Assembly (NCBI RefSeq): GCF_019793465.1
Contig: NZ_JAILYJ010000008.1
Coordinates: forward strand, 1-64,000
Direction of reading: 5' to 3'
DNA: 64,000 nt
Source: Rhizobium croatiense
Lineage (GTDB): Bacteria > Pseudomonadota > Alphaproteobacteria > Rhizobiales > Rhizobiaceae
Shown here one piece after another: positions 9,584-17,900 of this stretch (the first letter of the stretch is position 1; each line of letters begins with the position of its first letter). A model generated the notes under the pieces. It made no database searches and was not told where the DNA came from. It saw nothing but the letters and a program-made list of their open reading frames with translations. A program made the translations under genes and the position numbers.

Positions 9584-10135
9584 ATGTATTCGCGCAAGTT
9601 TCTCTTCGTATGCGGTCTCGCCGCCGCGGCATTGTCTCCGGTCGCAGATGTCGCTCCGGCAGCCACCGCCGCAACCCGTGACAAGGCCTTCTTCGAATCC
9701 GTCGCCGGCTCCTGGAAAGGCCCCGGCGAGATCGTCGCCGGCAAGTACAAGGGCACGAAATTCACCTGCAACCTAACCGGTGAACCGACCGGCGACAGCA
9801 CCGCTGGCATCAAACTCGATGGCACCTGCCGCGTCGGCGTCTTCAAGCAGCCGATGACCGCTGTCATCTCGCAGTCGGGCTCCAGTTATAAAGGCAAGTT
9901 TCTCGACGGCGCCGCCGGCAAAGGTCTTGACGTCGTCTCCGGCGCCGTCACCGAGGATACCGTCGTGGTCGGCATCAACCGCTCCAAACTGAACGGAGCG
10001 ATGATCGCCCGCATACGCGACGACAAGACGATGAACGTCACCGTTTCGGTCAAGGTCGAAAGCCAGATGATCCCTGTTATCGGCCTGACATTGACCCGTC
10101 AGGTCGACGAAATGGCCGTCGGCTCCATCCAGTAG
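9584..10135 (+). CDS. Secreted hypothetical protein
   Basis: A 183-residue protein beginning with a signal peptide (MYSRKFLFVCGLAAAALSPV, likely cleaved near residue 25-32). The mature part is Gly/Thr/Lys-rich with alternating hydrophobic residues, consistent with a small beta-rich periplasmic protein. It contains VAGSWKGPGEIVAGKYKG and two Cys residues (TCNL and TCRV) that could form a disulfide. AAGGAAA precedes the ATG with good spacing. I do not recognise a functional family. Confidence 0.8.
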   Translation: MYSRKFLFVCGLAAAALSPVADVAPAATAATRDKAFFESVAGSWKGPGEIVAGKYKGTKFTCNLTGEPTGDSTAGIKLDGTCRVGVFKQPMTAVISQSGSSYKGKFLDGAAGKGLDVVSGAVTEDTVVVGINRSKLNGAMIARIRDDKTMNVTVSVKVESQMIPVIGLTLTRQVDEMAVGSIQ

Positions 10136-10155
10136 ACAGATCGCATGACGGATTT

Positions 10156-10195
10156 TCCTGAAGCGGCGGGTTTCCCGCCGTTTCGCGTTTCAGGA
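10156..10195 (+). terminator. Hairpin downstream of the secreted protein gene
   Basis: TCCTGAA (10156-10162) pairs with TTCAGGA (10189-10195) and encloses a GGCGGG-TTT-CCCGCC hairpin (10165-10179). This large dyad lies 20 bp after the stop codon. There is no long U-tract, so termination strength is uncertain. Confidence 0.55.
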
Positions 10196-10203
10196 TCCAT
10201 GCT

Positions 10204-10560
10204 TAGAGCCCTTTCCTGGTTAGATTGAATCATTCTGTTGGCTCAAACGGAGTCGGATGGTCGACCGGCCGGCGCGCGTCGTAGCCCAGCTCTACGGCCA
10301 AGCCGGCCGGTCGAGCAGGCGACCCGTTTCAGCCAACCCTCCCGCAGATTTGCCGGGCAAATCTGTAAGACTTGGGAATCGCCGGACGCACTGATCGCTT
10401 CGCCGCGGCGAAGCGGTGCGGCCGGTGGGCCGGGCATCTCTAGCCAGGATCAGAGGCGATCGGCTCGGACGTACCTGGGGGTATGCCCATCGCAAATCGC
10501 CTCTGCCTTGACGAAAACCTGCTCCGGCAGAATGCTTCAATCTAACCAGGAAGGGCTCTA
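10204..10560. repeat. Composite palindromic element (MITE-like) abutting folK
   Basis: Terminal inverted repeats of about 34 bp (10204-10237 and 10527-10560, one indel and one mismatch in the aligned part) both begin TAGAGCCC. Between them are four further dyads: GGTCGACCGGCCGGC/GCCGGCCGGTCGA (10259-10273/10302-10314), CAGATTTGCC/GGGCAAATCTG (10345-10365), the perfect palindrome CGCTTCGCCGCGGCGAAGCG (10396-10415), and CAGAGGCGAT/ATCGCCTCTG (10451-10460/10496-10505). No convincing coding sequence lies inside. The final TAG of the right arm, read on the minus strand, is the stop codon of folK. Confidence 0.75.
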
Positions 10561-11088
10561 GGCGCTCCGCCACCAGTCGCCGCTGTCATCGGCGACCTCG
10601 ATGCCGGTCACGTCGGCGTCGAGCAGCCAGTCGCTGACCGGCCGCCCCCTGACGACAAGGCCTGGGGCGATATCGGCAAGCGGCATCAGCACGAAACCGC
10701 GCTCTGTCATCCGCGGATGCGGCAGTTCCAGCCGCGGCGCGTCCTGGATGACGTCGTCATAGGTCAACACGTCGATATCGAGCGTGCGCGGCCCCCAGCG
10801 TTCGATACGCTCGCGTTTCATCGCGCGTTCGATCGACAGGCAGACATCGAGCAAAGCTTCCGGAGGAAGCCGGGTTTCGATGGCGGCGCAGGCGTTGAAG
10901 AAGAACGATTGGTCCGTCTTGCCCCAAGGCGGCGTGCGATAGAGCCGCGACACGGCGGTAACTCGACAATCGTCGTGCCCATCCAGCCTTTGCAGCGCCG
11001 CTGCCATCGCCTTCACCGGCTCGCCGATATTGCCGCCGAGGCCGAGGGTGGCTGATCGCGAGGCGGCCTCATGCAAAGTGCTCAACAC
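10558..11088 (-). CDS. folK: 2-amino-4-hydroxy-6-hydroxymethyldihydropteridine diphosphokinase
   Basis: HPPK transfers pyrophosphate from ATP to 6-hydroxymethyl-7,8-dihydropterin in folate synthesis. The 176 residues include GLGGNIGEP near the start, YRTPPWGKTDQSFFFNAC, the ATP-binding region MKRERIERWGPRTLDIDVLTY, and ELPHPRMTERGFVL, all typical of FolK. It is the last gene of folP-folB-folK and overlaps folB by 20 bp. The start is uncertain: GTG 11088 is used, and TTG at 11085 or 11076 is possible. Its stop codon is the first three bases of a repeat element. Confidence 0.92.
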   Translation of the reverse strand: MLSTLHEAASRSATLGLGGNIGEPVKAMAAALQRLDGHDDCRVTAVSRLYRTPPWGKTDQSFFFNACAAIETRLPPEALLDVCLSIERAMKRERIERWGPRTLDIDVLTYDDVIQDAPRLELPHPRMTERGFVLMPLADIAPGLVVRGRPVSDWLLDADVTGIEVADDSGDWWRSA

Positions 11089-11434
11089 TCACCTGCACGA
11101 AATCGAGCACGCCAGGCACCGGCGCGTTCGGCTTGCGCACCGTGATCTTCGCCCGCCGGACCTGCGGAAATGTCTCGCAGAGCCCCTTGGCGATATCGAG
11201 CGCCAGGGCTTCGATCAGGTAGCGCCGCTTGCCGGTGACGATCTGCTCGATCACGGTGAAAGCGATGCCGTAATTGACGGTATCGTCGATCGAGTCGCTT
11301 TTCAGCGCCTCGCCGGCGACGACATCGAGCTCGGCATCGACGAAGAAGCGCTGGCCGAGGAATTCCTCCTCGTCATGCACGCCGTGGCGCGCGAAGAAAG
11401 CGCAGTTCTGCAGCGTGATCGTGTAGGTGGTCAT
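11069..11434 (-). CDS. folB: Dihydroneopterin aldolase
   Basis: This 121-residue enzyme converts 7,8-dihydroneopterin to 6-hydroxymethyl-dihydropterin and glycolaldehyde. The family motif FFARHGVHDEEEFLGQRFFVD lies near residues 13-33, including the conserved Glu of the HGV..EE..GQ region. The YLIEALALDIA block holds a second conserved Glu, and KP(N)AP lies near the C-terminus where the catalytic Lys is expected. It overlaps folP by 4 bp (ATGA) and folK by 20 bp, so the three are probably translationally coupled. Confidence 0.93.
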   Translation of the reverse strand: MTTYTITLQNCAFFARHGVHDEEEFLGQRFFVDAELDVVAGEALKSDSIDDTVNYGIAFTVIEQIVTGKRRYLIEALALDIAKGLCETFPQVRRAKITVRKPNAPVPGVLDFVQVSVEHFA

Positions 11435-12300
11435 GTCGGCCGCTTCCTCTCGAATTCCTGGCGCGCATTGAGCATAGCATCGGCGACATCAAGCGCATCC
11501 CTGTTGATTGCGACATTGTGCACCCGGAAAACCGCAGCCCCTTGGAGGCGCAGCAACACGCTCGTCGCAGCCGTCGCCACGTCCCGGTCCGACGCATCCC
11601 GCCCGGTGAGGGTGCCGAGGAAACGCTTGCGTGAGGTGCCGGCAAGCAGCGGCAGGCCGAAGCGCGAAAGTTCGGAAAACCGCGCCATCAGTTCGAGATT
11701 CTCTTCCGCCGTTTCCTTGGCGAAGCCGAAGCCCGGATCGAGCACGATGCGATCTCTGTTGACGCCTGCTGCAGCGGCGATATCAAGCGACCGTTCGAGG
11801 AAATGCACCTGGTCGGCGATCACATCGGCAAGTTTGACCCTGTCGCGGCCGGTATGCATGATGCAGAGCCCCGCCCCTGTCGCCGCGGCCAGGTCCGCGA
11901 TACCGCTCTCCTTCTGCAGTCCGGAGACGTCATTGATGATATGGGCGCCGGCGCTGACCGCAAGCCGCGCCGTCTCGGCGCGATACGTGTCGATGGATAT
12001 CAGCGCCTGGGTGCGGCCGCGCAGTGCCTCGATGACGGGCAGCACCCGCGCCTGCTCCTCCGAAGGGCTGACCGATGCTGCGCCCGGCCGGGTCGATTCG
12101 CCGCCGATGTCGACAATCGCGGCACCATCGCTCACCGCCTGCAGCGCGTGTTCGACGGCGGCATCGACGGTTTTGAAGCGTCCGCCGTCGGAAAAGGAGT
12201 CCGGCGTCACGTTGATGATCGCCATTATGAGAGAACGACGGCCGAGTTCGATCTCCCGGCCATGGCCCACACGCCATAAACTGCCTTCGAGCCCTGTCAC
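11431..12300 (-). CDS. folP: Dihydropteroate synthase
   Basis: This 289-residue enzyme condenses hydroxymethyl-dihydropterin pyrophosphate with p-aminobenzoate and is the target of sulfonamides. Motifs include MAIINVTPDSFSDGG, DIGGESTRPGA, NDVSG, VLDPGFGFAKE and GTSRKRFLG, all in family order. The GTG at 12300 is preferred because a GGATAA Shine-Dalgarno-like sequence precedes it. The in-frame ATG at 12336 has no ribosome-binding site. It is the first gene of the folate operon and is divergent from the DUF922 gene. Confidence 0.93.
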   Translation of the reverse strand: MTGLEGSLWRVGHGREIELGRRSLIMAIINVTPDSFSDGGRFKTVDAAVEHALQAVSDGAAIVDIGGESTRPGAASVSPSEEQARVLPVIEALRGRTQALISIDTYRAETARLAVSAGAHIINDVSGLQKESGIADLAAATGAGLCIMHTGRDRVKLADVIADQVHFLERSLDIAAAAGVNRDRIVLDPGFGFAKETAEENLELMARFSELSRFGLPLLAGTSRKRFLGTLTGRDASDRDVATAATSVLLRLQGAAVFRVHNVAINRDALDVADAMLNARQEFERKRPT

Positions 12301-12402
12301 CAGACTTATCCTATTGATGACGAAAAAAGCCGCCATCCGATATTGCGCTTGCGGTGGCTATGCCCCAAGCTCCTGTCGATTTCAACATGGATTGCGTTCA
12401 GA

Positions 12403-13029
12403 ATGCCGCTTGCAGTGCGTTATATGGTCCTTCCTGTCGCCTTTTCCATTGCCCTTTCTCTCAGCGGCCCAGCGGCAGCCGAAGTGATCGCAACGAAGAG
12501 CTATTCCTATTTCGACATCCGCGGCAAAACCGCCGAGGAGCTCGACCAGGAACTCAGCCGGCGCGGCCCGACGGCAAGCGGCTCCTCGGCGCGCCATCCC
12601 GGCGCCACCAAAATCCGCTTCGGCGGCGAGGCCACCTATATTCAGGATGACGGCCGCTGCCGCGTCGGCAACGTCAAGGTCACGGTCCACACCCAGATCA
12701 TTCTGCCGCGCTGGAACAGCCGCCGTGGTGCCAGCAAGGAGCTGTCGATGATCTGGGACGCGCTGTCGAGCGATATCAAGCGCCACGAGGAGCGCCATGC
12801 CGAGATCGCCAGAGATCAGGCCCGCGCCATGGAGCGCGCTATCCGCGCTTTGCCGCAGCAGCGCAGCTGCGAGGCCATGCAGGAGCTCGTCTCCAACGAA
12901 TCAGCTCGCGGTATAGAGGAGCACGATCGGCTGCAGGCCCGATTCGACCGGGTTGAAGCGGTCAATTTTCAGAAGCGCATGTTGCGATTGCTGAATAATC
13001 GAATCAACGGCCGAGCCGGCGGAAAATAA
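12403..13029 (+). CDS. DUF922 family secreted putative Zn-dependent protease
   Basis: This 208-residue protein has an N-terminal signal segment (hydrophobic VLPVAFSIALSLSGPAAAE, probably cleaved after AAA). The DUF922-like domain contains FDIRGKTAEELDQELSRRGP and a HEERHAEIA motif at about residue 127. The latter matches an HExxH zinc-protease signature with a downstream conserved region. Whether it is an active peptidase is unknown. The start is uncertain: ATG 12403 is used, and ATG 12424 (MVLPVAF) would also give a good signal peptide. Confidence 0.78.
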   Translation: MPLAVRYMVLPVAFSIALSLSGPAAAEVIATKSYSYFDIRGKTAEELDQELSRRGPTASGSSARHPGATKIRFGGEATYIQDDGRCRVGNVKVTVHTQIILPRWNSRRGASKELSMIWDALSSDIKRHEERHAEIARDQARAMERAIRALPQQRSCEAMQELVSNESARGIEEHDRLQARFDRVEAVNFQKRMLRLLNNRINGRAGGK

Positions 13030-13164
13030 GGCTTTTTCAAGCTGGTTACGAGCAGAAAAACTTAGCTGCGCAACGAAACTTGTGCGAAATTTGCCCCCTC
13101 CCCAGCGTTTCAATGGTCATTTTTCATCCTGGCAGACTCAACCGGAACGCGTTAATATGAACAC

Positions 13165-13305
13165 ATTCGAAAGTTCAGCTACGGCATCTGGGCTTTCATC
13201 GTTGGGTTCTCCTGGCGCGTTCCGAAGCCGCGGATGTTCCTCCCTCATCCGTAGGTAATGCGCCCGCCTCGCCTCGCTCGCACCAGCGCGCGAGGCGTCT
13301 TTTTT
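13165..13305 (+). ncRNA. Candidate trans-acting sRNA with anti-Shine-Dalgarno loops
   Basis: A gene-free stretch carries two C/U-rich segments: TTGGGTTCTCCTGG (13202-13215) and a hairpin GATG-TTCCTCCCT-CATC (13233-13249) that exposes UUCCUCCCU in the loop. A strong intrinsic terminator ends it: GCCTCGC (13271-13277) pairs with GCGAGGC (13290-13296), followed by T13300-13305. Exposed anti-Shine-Dalgarno loops plus a terminator are features of the rhizobial alpha-r14 (NfeR1-type) sRNAs. Assignment to that family is from memory and the 5' end is a guess. Confidence 0.55.
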
Positions 13306-13329
13306 GTGGTTATGGCAGCGAACGCGGCG

Positions 13330-13434
13330 AATGCCTGTCGCCCGGAAGTGTGCAGCGGTTCCGGGACAATGACATGCATAAAAACAAAAAGCTAAAGCGC
13401 ATCGCATGAATCAAATTTGATGCGAGGCGCTTTG
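13330..13434. repeat. ~100-bp two-hairpin intergenic repeat, copy B
   Basis: This is the homologue of 5298-5400, with the same order of blocks: CCGGAAGTGTGCAGCG, TTCCGGGAC, GCATAAAA and TGAATCAA. Its second dyad is AAGCGCATCGCAT / ATGCGAGGCGCTT (about 13394-13432, one mismatch). It sits between the sRNA candidate and the 3' end of the ferredoxin gene. Confidence 0.7.
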
Positions 13435-13444
13435 GGCGCCGGCC

Positions 13445-13765
13445 TTAGGCCTGGCGTTCCGGCACGTGCACGACGAGCCCGTCATAGGCGGCCTTCATCC
13501 GGATCTGACAGGAGAGCCGCGAGGTGGGGCGCACATCGAAGGCGAAGTCGAGCATGTCCTCTTCCATCGCTTCCGGCTGGCCAACCTTCTCCGTCCACTC
13601 TTCGTCGACATAGACGTGACAGGTCGCGCAGGCACAGGCGCCGCCGCATTCGGCCTCAATGCCGGGCACCGCATTGCGCACGGCATTTTCCATCACGGTG
13701 GAGCCTTGATCGACGTCGAGGTCGAAGCGCGTGCCGTCGAAGGCGACGATGGTAAGTTTGGGCAT
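13445..13765 (-). CDS. [2Fe-2S] ferredoxin, adrenodoxin type
   Basis: This 106-residue electron carrier has the vertebrate/ISC-type [2Fe-2S] signature [14 protein letters not shown], which supplies three Cys ligands (Cys-x5-Cys-x2-Cys) around residues 40-48. The fourth lies in SRLSCQI near residue 85. The [19 protein letters not shown] block is typical of the family (FdxB/Fdx2). Likely roles are electron donation to Fe-S assembly or to a P450 or monooxygenase. The partner reductase is not in the window. ATG 13765 is preferred over GTG 13771 because GGAAA has better spacing. Confidence 0.9.
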   Translation of the reverse strand: MPKLTIVAFDGTRFDLDVDQGSTVMENAVRNAVPGIEAECGGACACATCHVYVDEEWTEKVGQPEAMEEDMLDFAFDVRPTSRLSCQIRMKAAYDGLVVHVPERQA

Positions 13766-14052
13766 CAGCACTATTTCCGGTCTTGAAATGGGTGGGCGGC
13801 TTTACTTCCGACAATTCGACGCGTCAGTCAACATTCGGAAATTCGCCATAACCTCGCAGATCAGGCCGTCGCCCGCCGTCTTCAATGCGTCATATCGGAC
13901 GTCGCAAAAAGACCCGTGGTTCCGCAATGGAACAACGGGCCTGCCGCATGATTGCTTAAGGATAAGATCATACCGCCATTCAAGCTGCCACAGCGTCGCT
14001 TGCGTGCCTGAATAGACGGGCGGCGCCGCGGCTCGAGCGAGCGCAAGAGCGA

Positions 14053-14436
14053 TCAGCCGCGGCAGAGCTTCAGGATGAAATTCTCCGCGTCGAGAACGGC
14101 AGCGCCCAGCGCCGCCATCGTGCCGGCATCGCCGCCGGTCGCCTCGATGACTTCCGCCGTCTGCGACACGCGGAATGCGCCGACCGAACTTGCCGCGCCT
14201 TTCAGCCTGTGCGCGGCGGCCCCGACACGCACGGTCTCGCCGCTCGCAATATCCTGAAGGCAGGCGCGGGCTTGACGGGCAAACATCTGAAGGACTTCGA
14301 TTTCCAGCGTCTTGTCGCCCATCGTCTGCTTTGCGAGATGAACCAGGTCGATCGGCCGGACCTTCGAGGGACAGGGTCCCTTTGCATTGTCCGGCGCCTC
14401 GAATACGATATTCAATGCTGCCATCTGGGCCGCCAT
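14053..14436 (-). CDS. Stand-alone HPt phosphotransfer protein
   Basis: A 127-residue protein with an HPt domain. The phosphorylated His is His76 in AAAHRLKGAASSVGA, followed by the helix VSQTAEVIEATG. The N-terminal 25 residues are non-conserved. It could relay phosphate between a hybrid kinase and a response regulator. No partner is encoded next to it, and it is not ChpT, which has a different dimeric fold. The start at 14436 has GGGAGA about 8 bases upstream. It is divergent from the giant GPR-like gene, with CtrA-type sites in between. Confidence 0.85.
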   Translation of the reverse strand: MAAQMAALNIVFEAPDNAKGPCPSKVRPIDLVHLAKQTMGDKTLEIEVLQMFARQARACLQDIASGETVRVGAAAHRLKGAASSVGAFRVSQTAEVIEATGGDAGTMAALGAAVLDAENFILKLCRG

Positions 14437-14541
14437 TTGCCAATTCTCCCGTCTCACGTCGTCCGCACTTGCAACAGTTCTGCGTCAGGAGGGTGGCCAT
14501 CACGTTAAATTCCGGCACAGCGGGCGCCGAAATCTCGGCGT

Positions 14542-14622
14542 ATGGTTAATGTCCGTTAAATATCCCTAAATTATTGGTTTTTAAGCGGGGTCTAGGATTC
14601 AAAATTGTTAACAACGGGTTAA
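14542..14622. promoter_or_regulatory. CtrA-type binding sites between hpt and gpr
   Basis: TTAA-N7-TTAA is present exactly at 14608-14622 (inside GTTAACAACGGGTTAAC), the alphaproteobacterial CtrA consensus spacing. A second candidate is the octamer ATGGTTAA (reverse complement of TTAACCAT) at 14542-14549, with another TTAA at 14556-14559. The sites lie 106-172 bp upstream of the HPt start and about 280-360 bp upstream of the GPR start. Function is inferred from consensus only. Confidence 0.5.
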
Positions 14623-14900
14623 CGAGCCGCAAATCTCAAGCCTTCATTAATTGTGTGAAGAGCCCAGATGTGTCACTACGATACTGGTGGAGCGGGTTTA
14701 TGGTACGCGCCTTTGCCGAGTGAGTGGATAATGGTAGTGTTTTGATACCTTCCGTTTGAAAAAGCGGCTATCTACTCTGAAATAACATGCTTATCCGTCC
14801 GCGGTTGGGATGGAAGGCCGTAACGGCAAAGTTGTTCCGGGGTGAGGCGGAAGCCTGGGCAGCGCTGGCGGACCGGCCGACAGTAACGAGGCGTAACCGA

Positions 14901-17900
14901 ATGGCGAATAACAAATACAATGAGTCGATAGAGGACAAGGCGTTCAAGGCATTGGACGAGGCGCTCCAGATCGATTTCGGCAAGGATAATGTGCCGTCTC
15001 GCCGCGGCGACGCGCCTGAGGCGCCGGAGGGGAATGTGTCTGATCCATCGAATGTGCGTAATCAGCAAGCCCAGGAAGAAGCGCAGCGCCGCAACCGCCG
15101 CGGCGCCAACGGCGAGCAGGCTTCCAGGGCTCCGGCCTTCGCACCCGCAAATGATGCCAGCCGCAATACGCCCGCCTCTATCCTGAAATCTTTCGACGGC
15201 GCCTCCAGCCGCTCGGCGATGCGCACCGCCACCCTGTTTTCCGTGCTCTGGGTGATGGCCGGCCTCGGCCTGATGTCGCTGCTTTACGCGCCGCAGATCT
15301 GGCAGATCCGGTCGCTGGCCGACCTCGTCGCCCTGCCCGGTGTCATTGCCGGCCTGGTCGGCATCATCATTCCGGTGATGATGTTCTACGCTTTCGCCAT
15401 CATGATCTCCCGCGCCCAGGACATGCGCAACGCCGCCCGCTCCATGGCAGAGGTGGCATTGCGCCTGGCAGAGCCGGAAACCATCGCCTCCGAACGCATC
15501 ATGACTGTAGGCCAGGCGGTGCGCCGCGAGGTCTCGGCCATGAACGAAGGCATTGAGCGCACCATCGCGCGCGCTTCCGAGCTGGAAACGCTGGTCCATT
15601 CCGAAGTCAACGCGCTGGAGCGTTCCTATGCGGACAATGAACTGCGCGTGCGCGGCCTTGTCCACGAACTCGGCTCCGAACGGGAGGCGATCGTCAATCA
15701 TGCGGACCGCATCCGCACCTCGATCGGCAGCGTCCACGACCAATTGAAGGAAGAACTGTCGCTTGCGACCGAAGAGATCGCCGTGCGTCTCGCCACATCG
15801 GGCGAAGCCTTCGCCTCACTGATCGACACGCGCGCAGCGACGATCCTGGAAAAATCGGACAGTGCCCTGCAGTCGATGGGCAGCCTGCTCGCCGCCAAGA
15901 CCGATAGCCTGCTCCAGACGCTCAACGCATCCGGCTTCGCGCTGGCCACCGAATTCGACAACCGCCTCGAAGCGCTCTCCGTCAACCTCAACGAACACGG
16001 CGAAAAGCTTCTCAGCCAGTTCGAGACGCGCGCCTCGACCATGGACAGCAGCACCGAGAAGCTGAACGCAGCACTGAACGAGCGCACGCACCAGCTCAAC
16101 GAAATCCTGATCGCCCGCACCCGCGATATCAACGAAAGCCTGACGTCAGGCGAACGCACCATCGGCGGCACGCTCGACGACGTGCTGTCGAAACTGAACA
16201 GCGCGCTTGATGAAAAGGGCGCAAGCTTCCGCCAGAGCCTGCAGAGCACCGCCGACGACGCCGTCATGGATCTTGACCTTCGCTCCGGATTCTTCGAAGA
16301 GCGGCTGCAGACGACCGTCGCCCAGCTTTCAACTGCCTTCGATGAGCGCGTAGCCGAATTCACCAGCGCTTTCGACAAGCGCACCGGCTCGCTCGACACG
16401 AAGCTGATGGAAAGCCTTGCCCGCATCAACGAGACTCTGACCGGCGGCTCGGATTCGATCGACGGCATCCTTAGCTCCGGCATCGACCGCATCGGCTCCT
16501 CGATGACGGATCACTCGCTGGCGCTCGCCACCGCGCTCGCCACCAGCCACGAAGTGCTGGAAAACACGCTCGGCACCCGCAGCGAAGAAATCACCACCGC
16601 GCTAACCAGCCGCACCGGCGAGCTGACTTCGGCGCTGAAGAACGCGACGTCGGACATCGCGCTGGCGCTTGCATCGGGCACTTCCGACCTGCAGAACAAT
16701 CTCCAGGCTCGCTCCGCCGAGTTCCGCGACACGCTGCGCACCACCACCACCGAGCTGACCGCCGCCGTTGCCGCCGGCACTGAAGAGGTGACCACCGCTT
16801 TCGGCGGCCGCGCCGAGGCGTTGAGCGGCGTGCTTACGGCACGCACTGCCGAAATCAGCGAGGCGCTCGGCGCCGCGCATGGACGCATCGACAGCGTCAT
16901 GGCAGAGCGCGGCGGCGCGCTCGTCGACGCGCTGACCAGCCATCACGGCCGCTTCGAGGAAGCGCTGACCACCCGCTCCGACGCGATCATCAACGCTGTC
17001 ACGGGCACCCACGACCGTCTCGCCGAAACGCTCGACGAGAAGGCCATGGCGCTTGCCATCTCCTTGAACGAGAGCCAGGCCCGGATCGAAGATACGCTCG
17101 AAACCCGCTCCGCCACCCTGCTGAACGCCGTTTCCGGCACGCATGACCGACTGTCCGAGACGCTCGACGAGAAGGCAATGGCGCTCGCCATCTCCTTGAA
17201 CGAAAGCCAGAGCCGCATCGAGGACACGCTCCAAACCCGCTCCGCAGCCTTCCTCAATGCCGTGTCGGGCACGCATGAGCGGCTGTCGGAAACACTTGAT
17301 ACGAAGTCAGCGGCGCTCACGACGTCCCTCGACGAGAGGCACGCCCGCATCGAGGATGCGCTCGGGACACGCGCCGAAGCGCTGCTCAGCACGATCGCCG
17401 GCACGCGTGACCGCCTTGCCGAAACCCTCGATGAAAAGGCGATGGCGCTTGCCGTTTCCTTGAACGAAGGCCAGGCCCGCATCGAGGACACCCTGGAAAC
17501 CCGCTCTGCCGCCCTGCTGAACGCTGTCTCCGGCACCCACGACCGCTTCGCCGAGACGCTGGACGGTAAGGCGTCTGCCATCGCCGCCTCGCTCAGCGAG
17601 ACCCAGGCCCGTATCGAGAATACGCTCGAAACCCGCTCCGCCGCCCTGATGGATGCGGTTTCCGGCACCCATGACCGCCTCTCCGAAACCTTGGACGAAA
17701 AAGCGATGGCGCTTGCCATTTCGCTCAACGAGAGCCAGGCCCGCATCGAGGATACGCTGGAAACCCGCTCCGCGGCCTTGCTGAATTCCGTTTCCGGCAC
17801 CTACGACCGCTTCTCCGAAACGCTCGACGAGAAGGCGATGACGCTTGCCATCTCGATCAACGAGAGCCAGGCACGCATCGAAGACACGTTGGGGACCCGC

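Noticed and set aside
11030..12487. A long plus-strand frame across the folate operon
   Set aside because: It is antisense to folP, folB and folK, which carry clear family motifs and coupled overlaps.
14053..14436. ChpT, the partner of CckA
   Set aside because: ChpT is a larger dimeric histidine-kinase-like protein. This gene encodes a classic small HPt domain with a single His motif.
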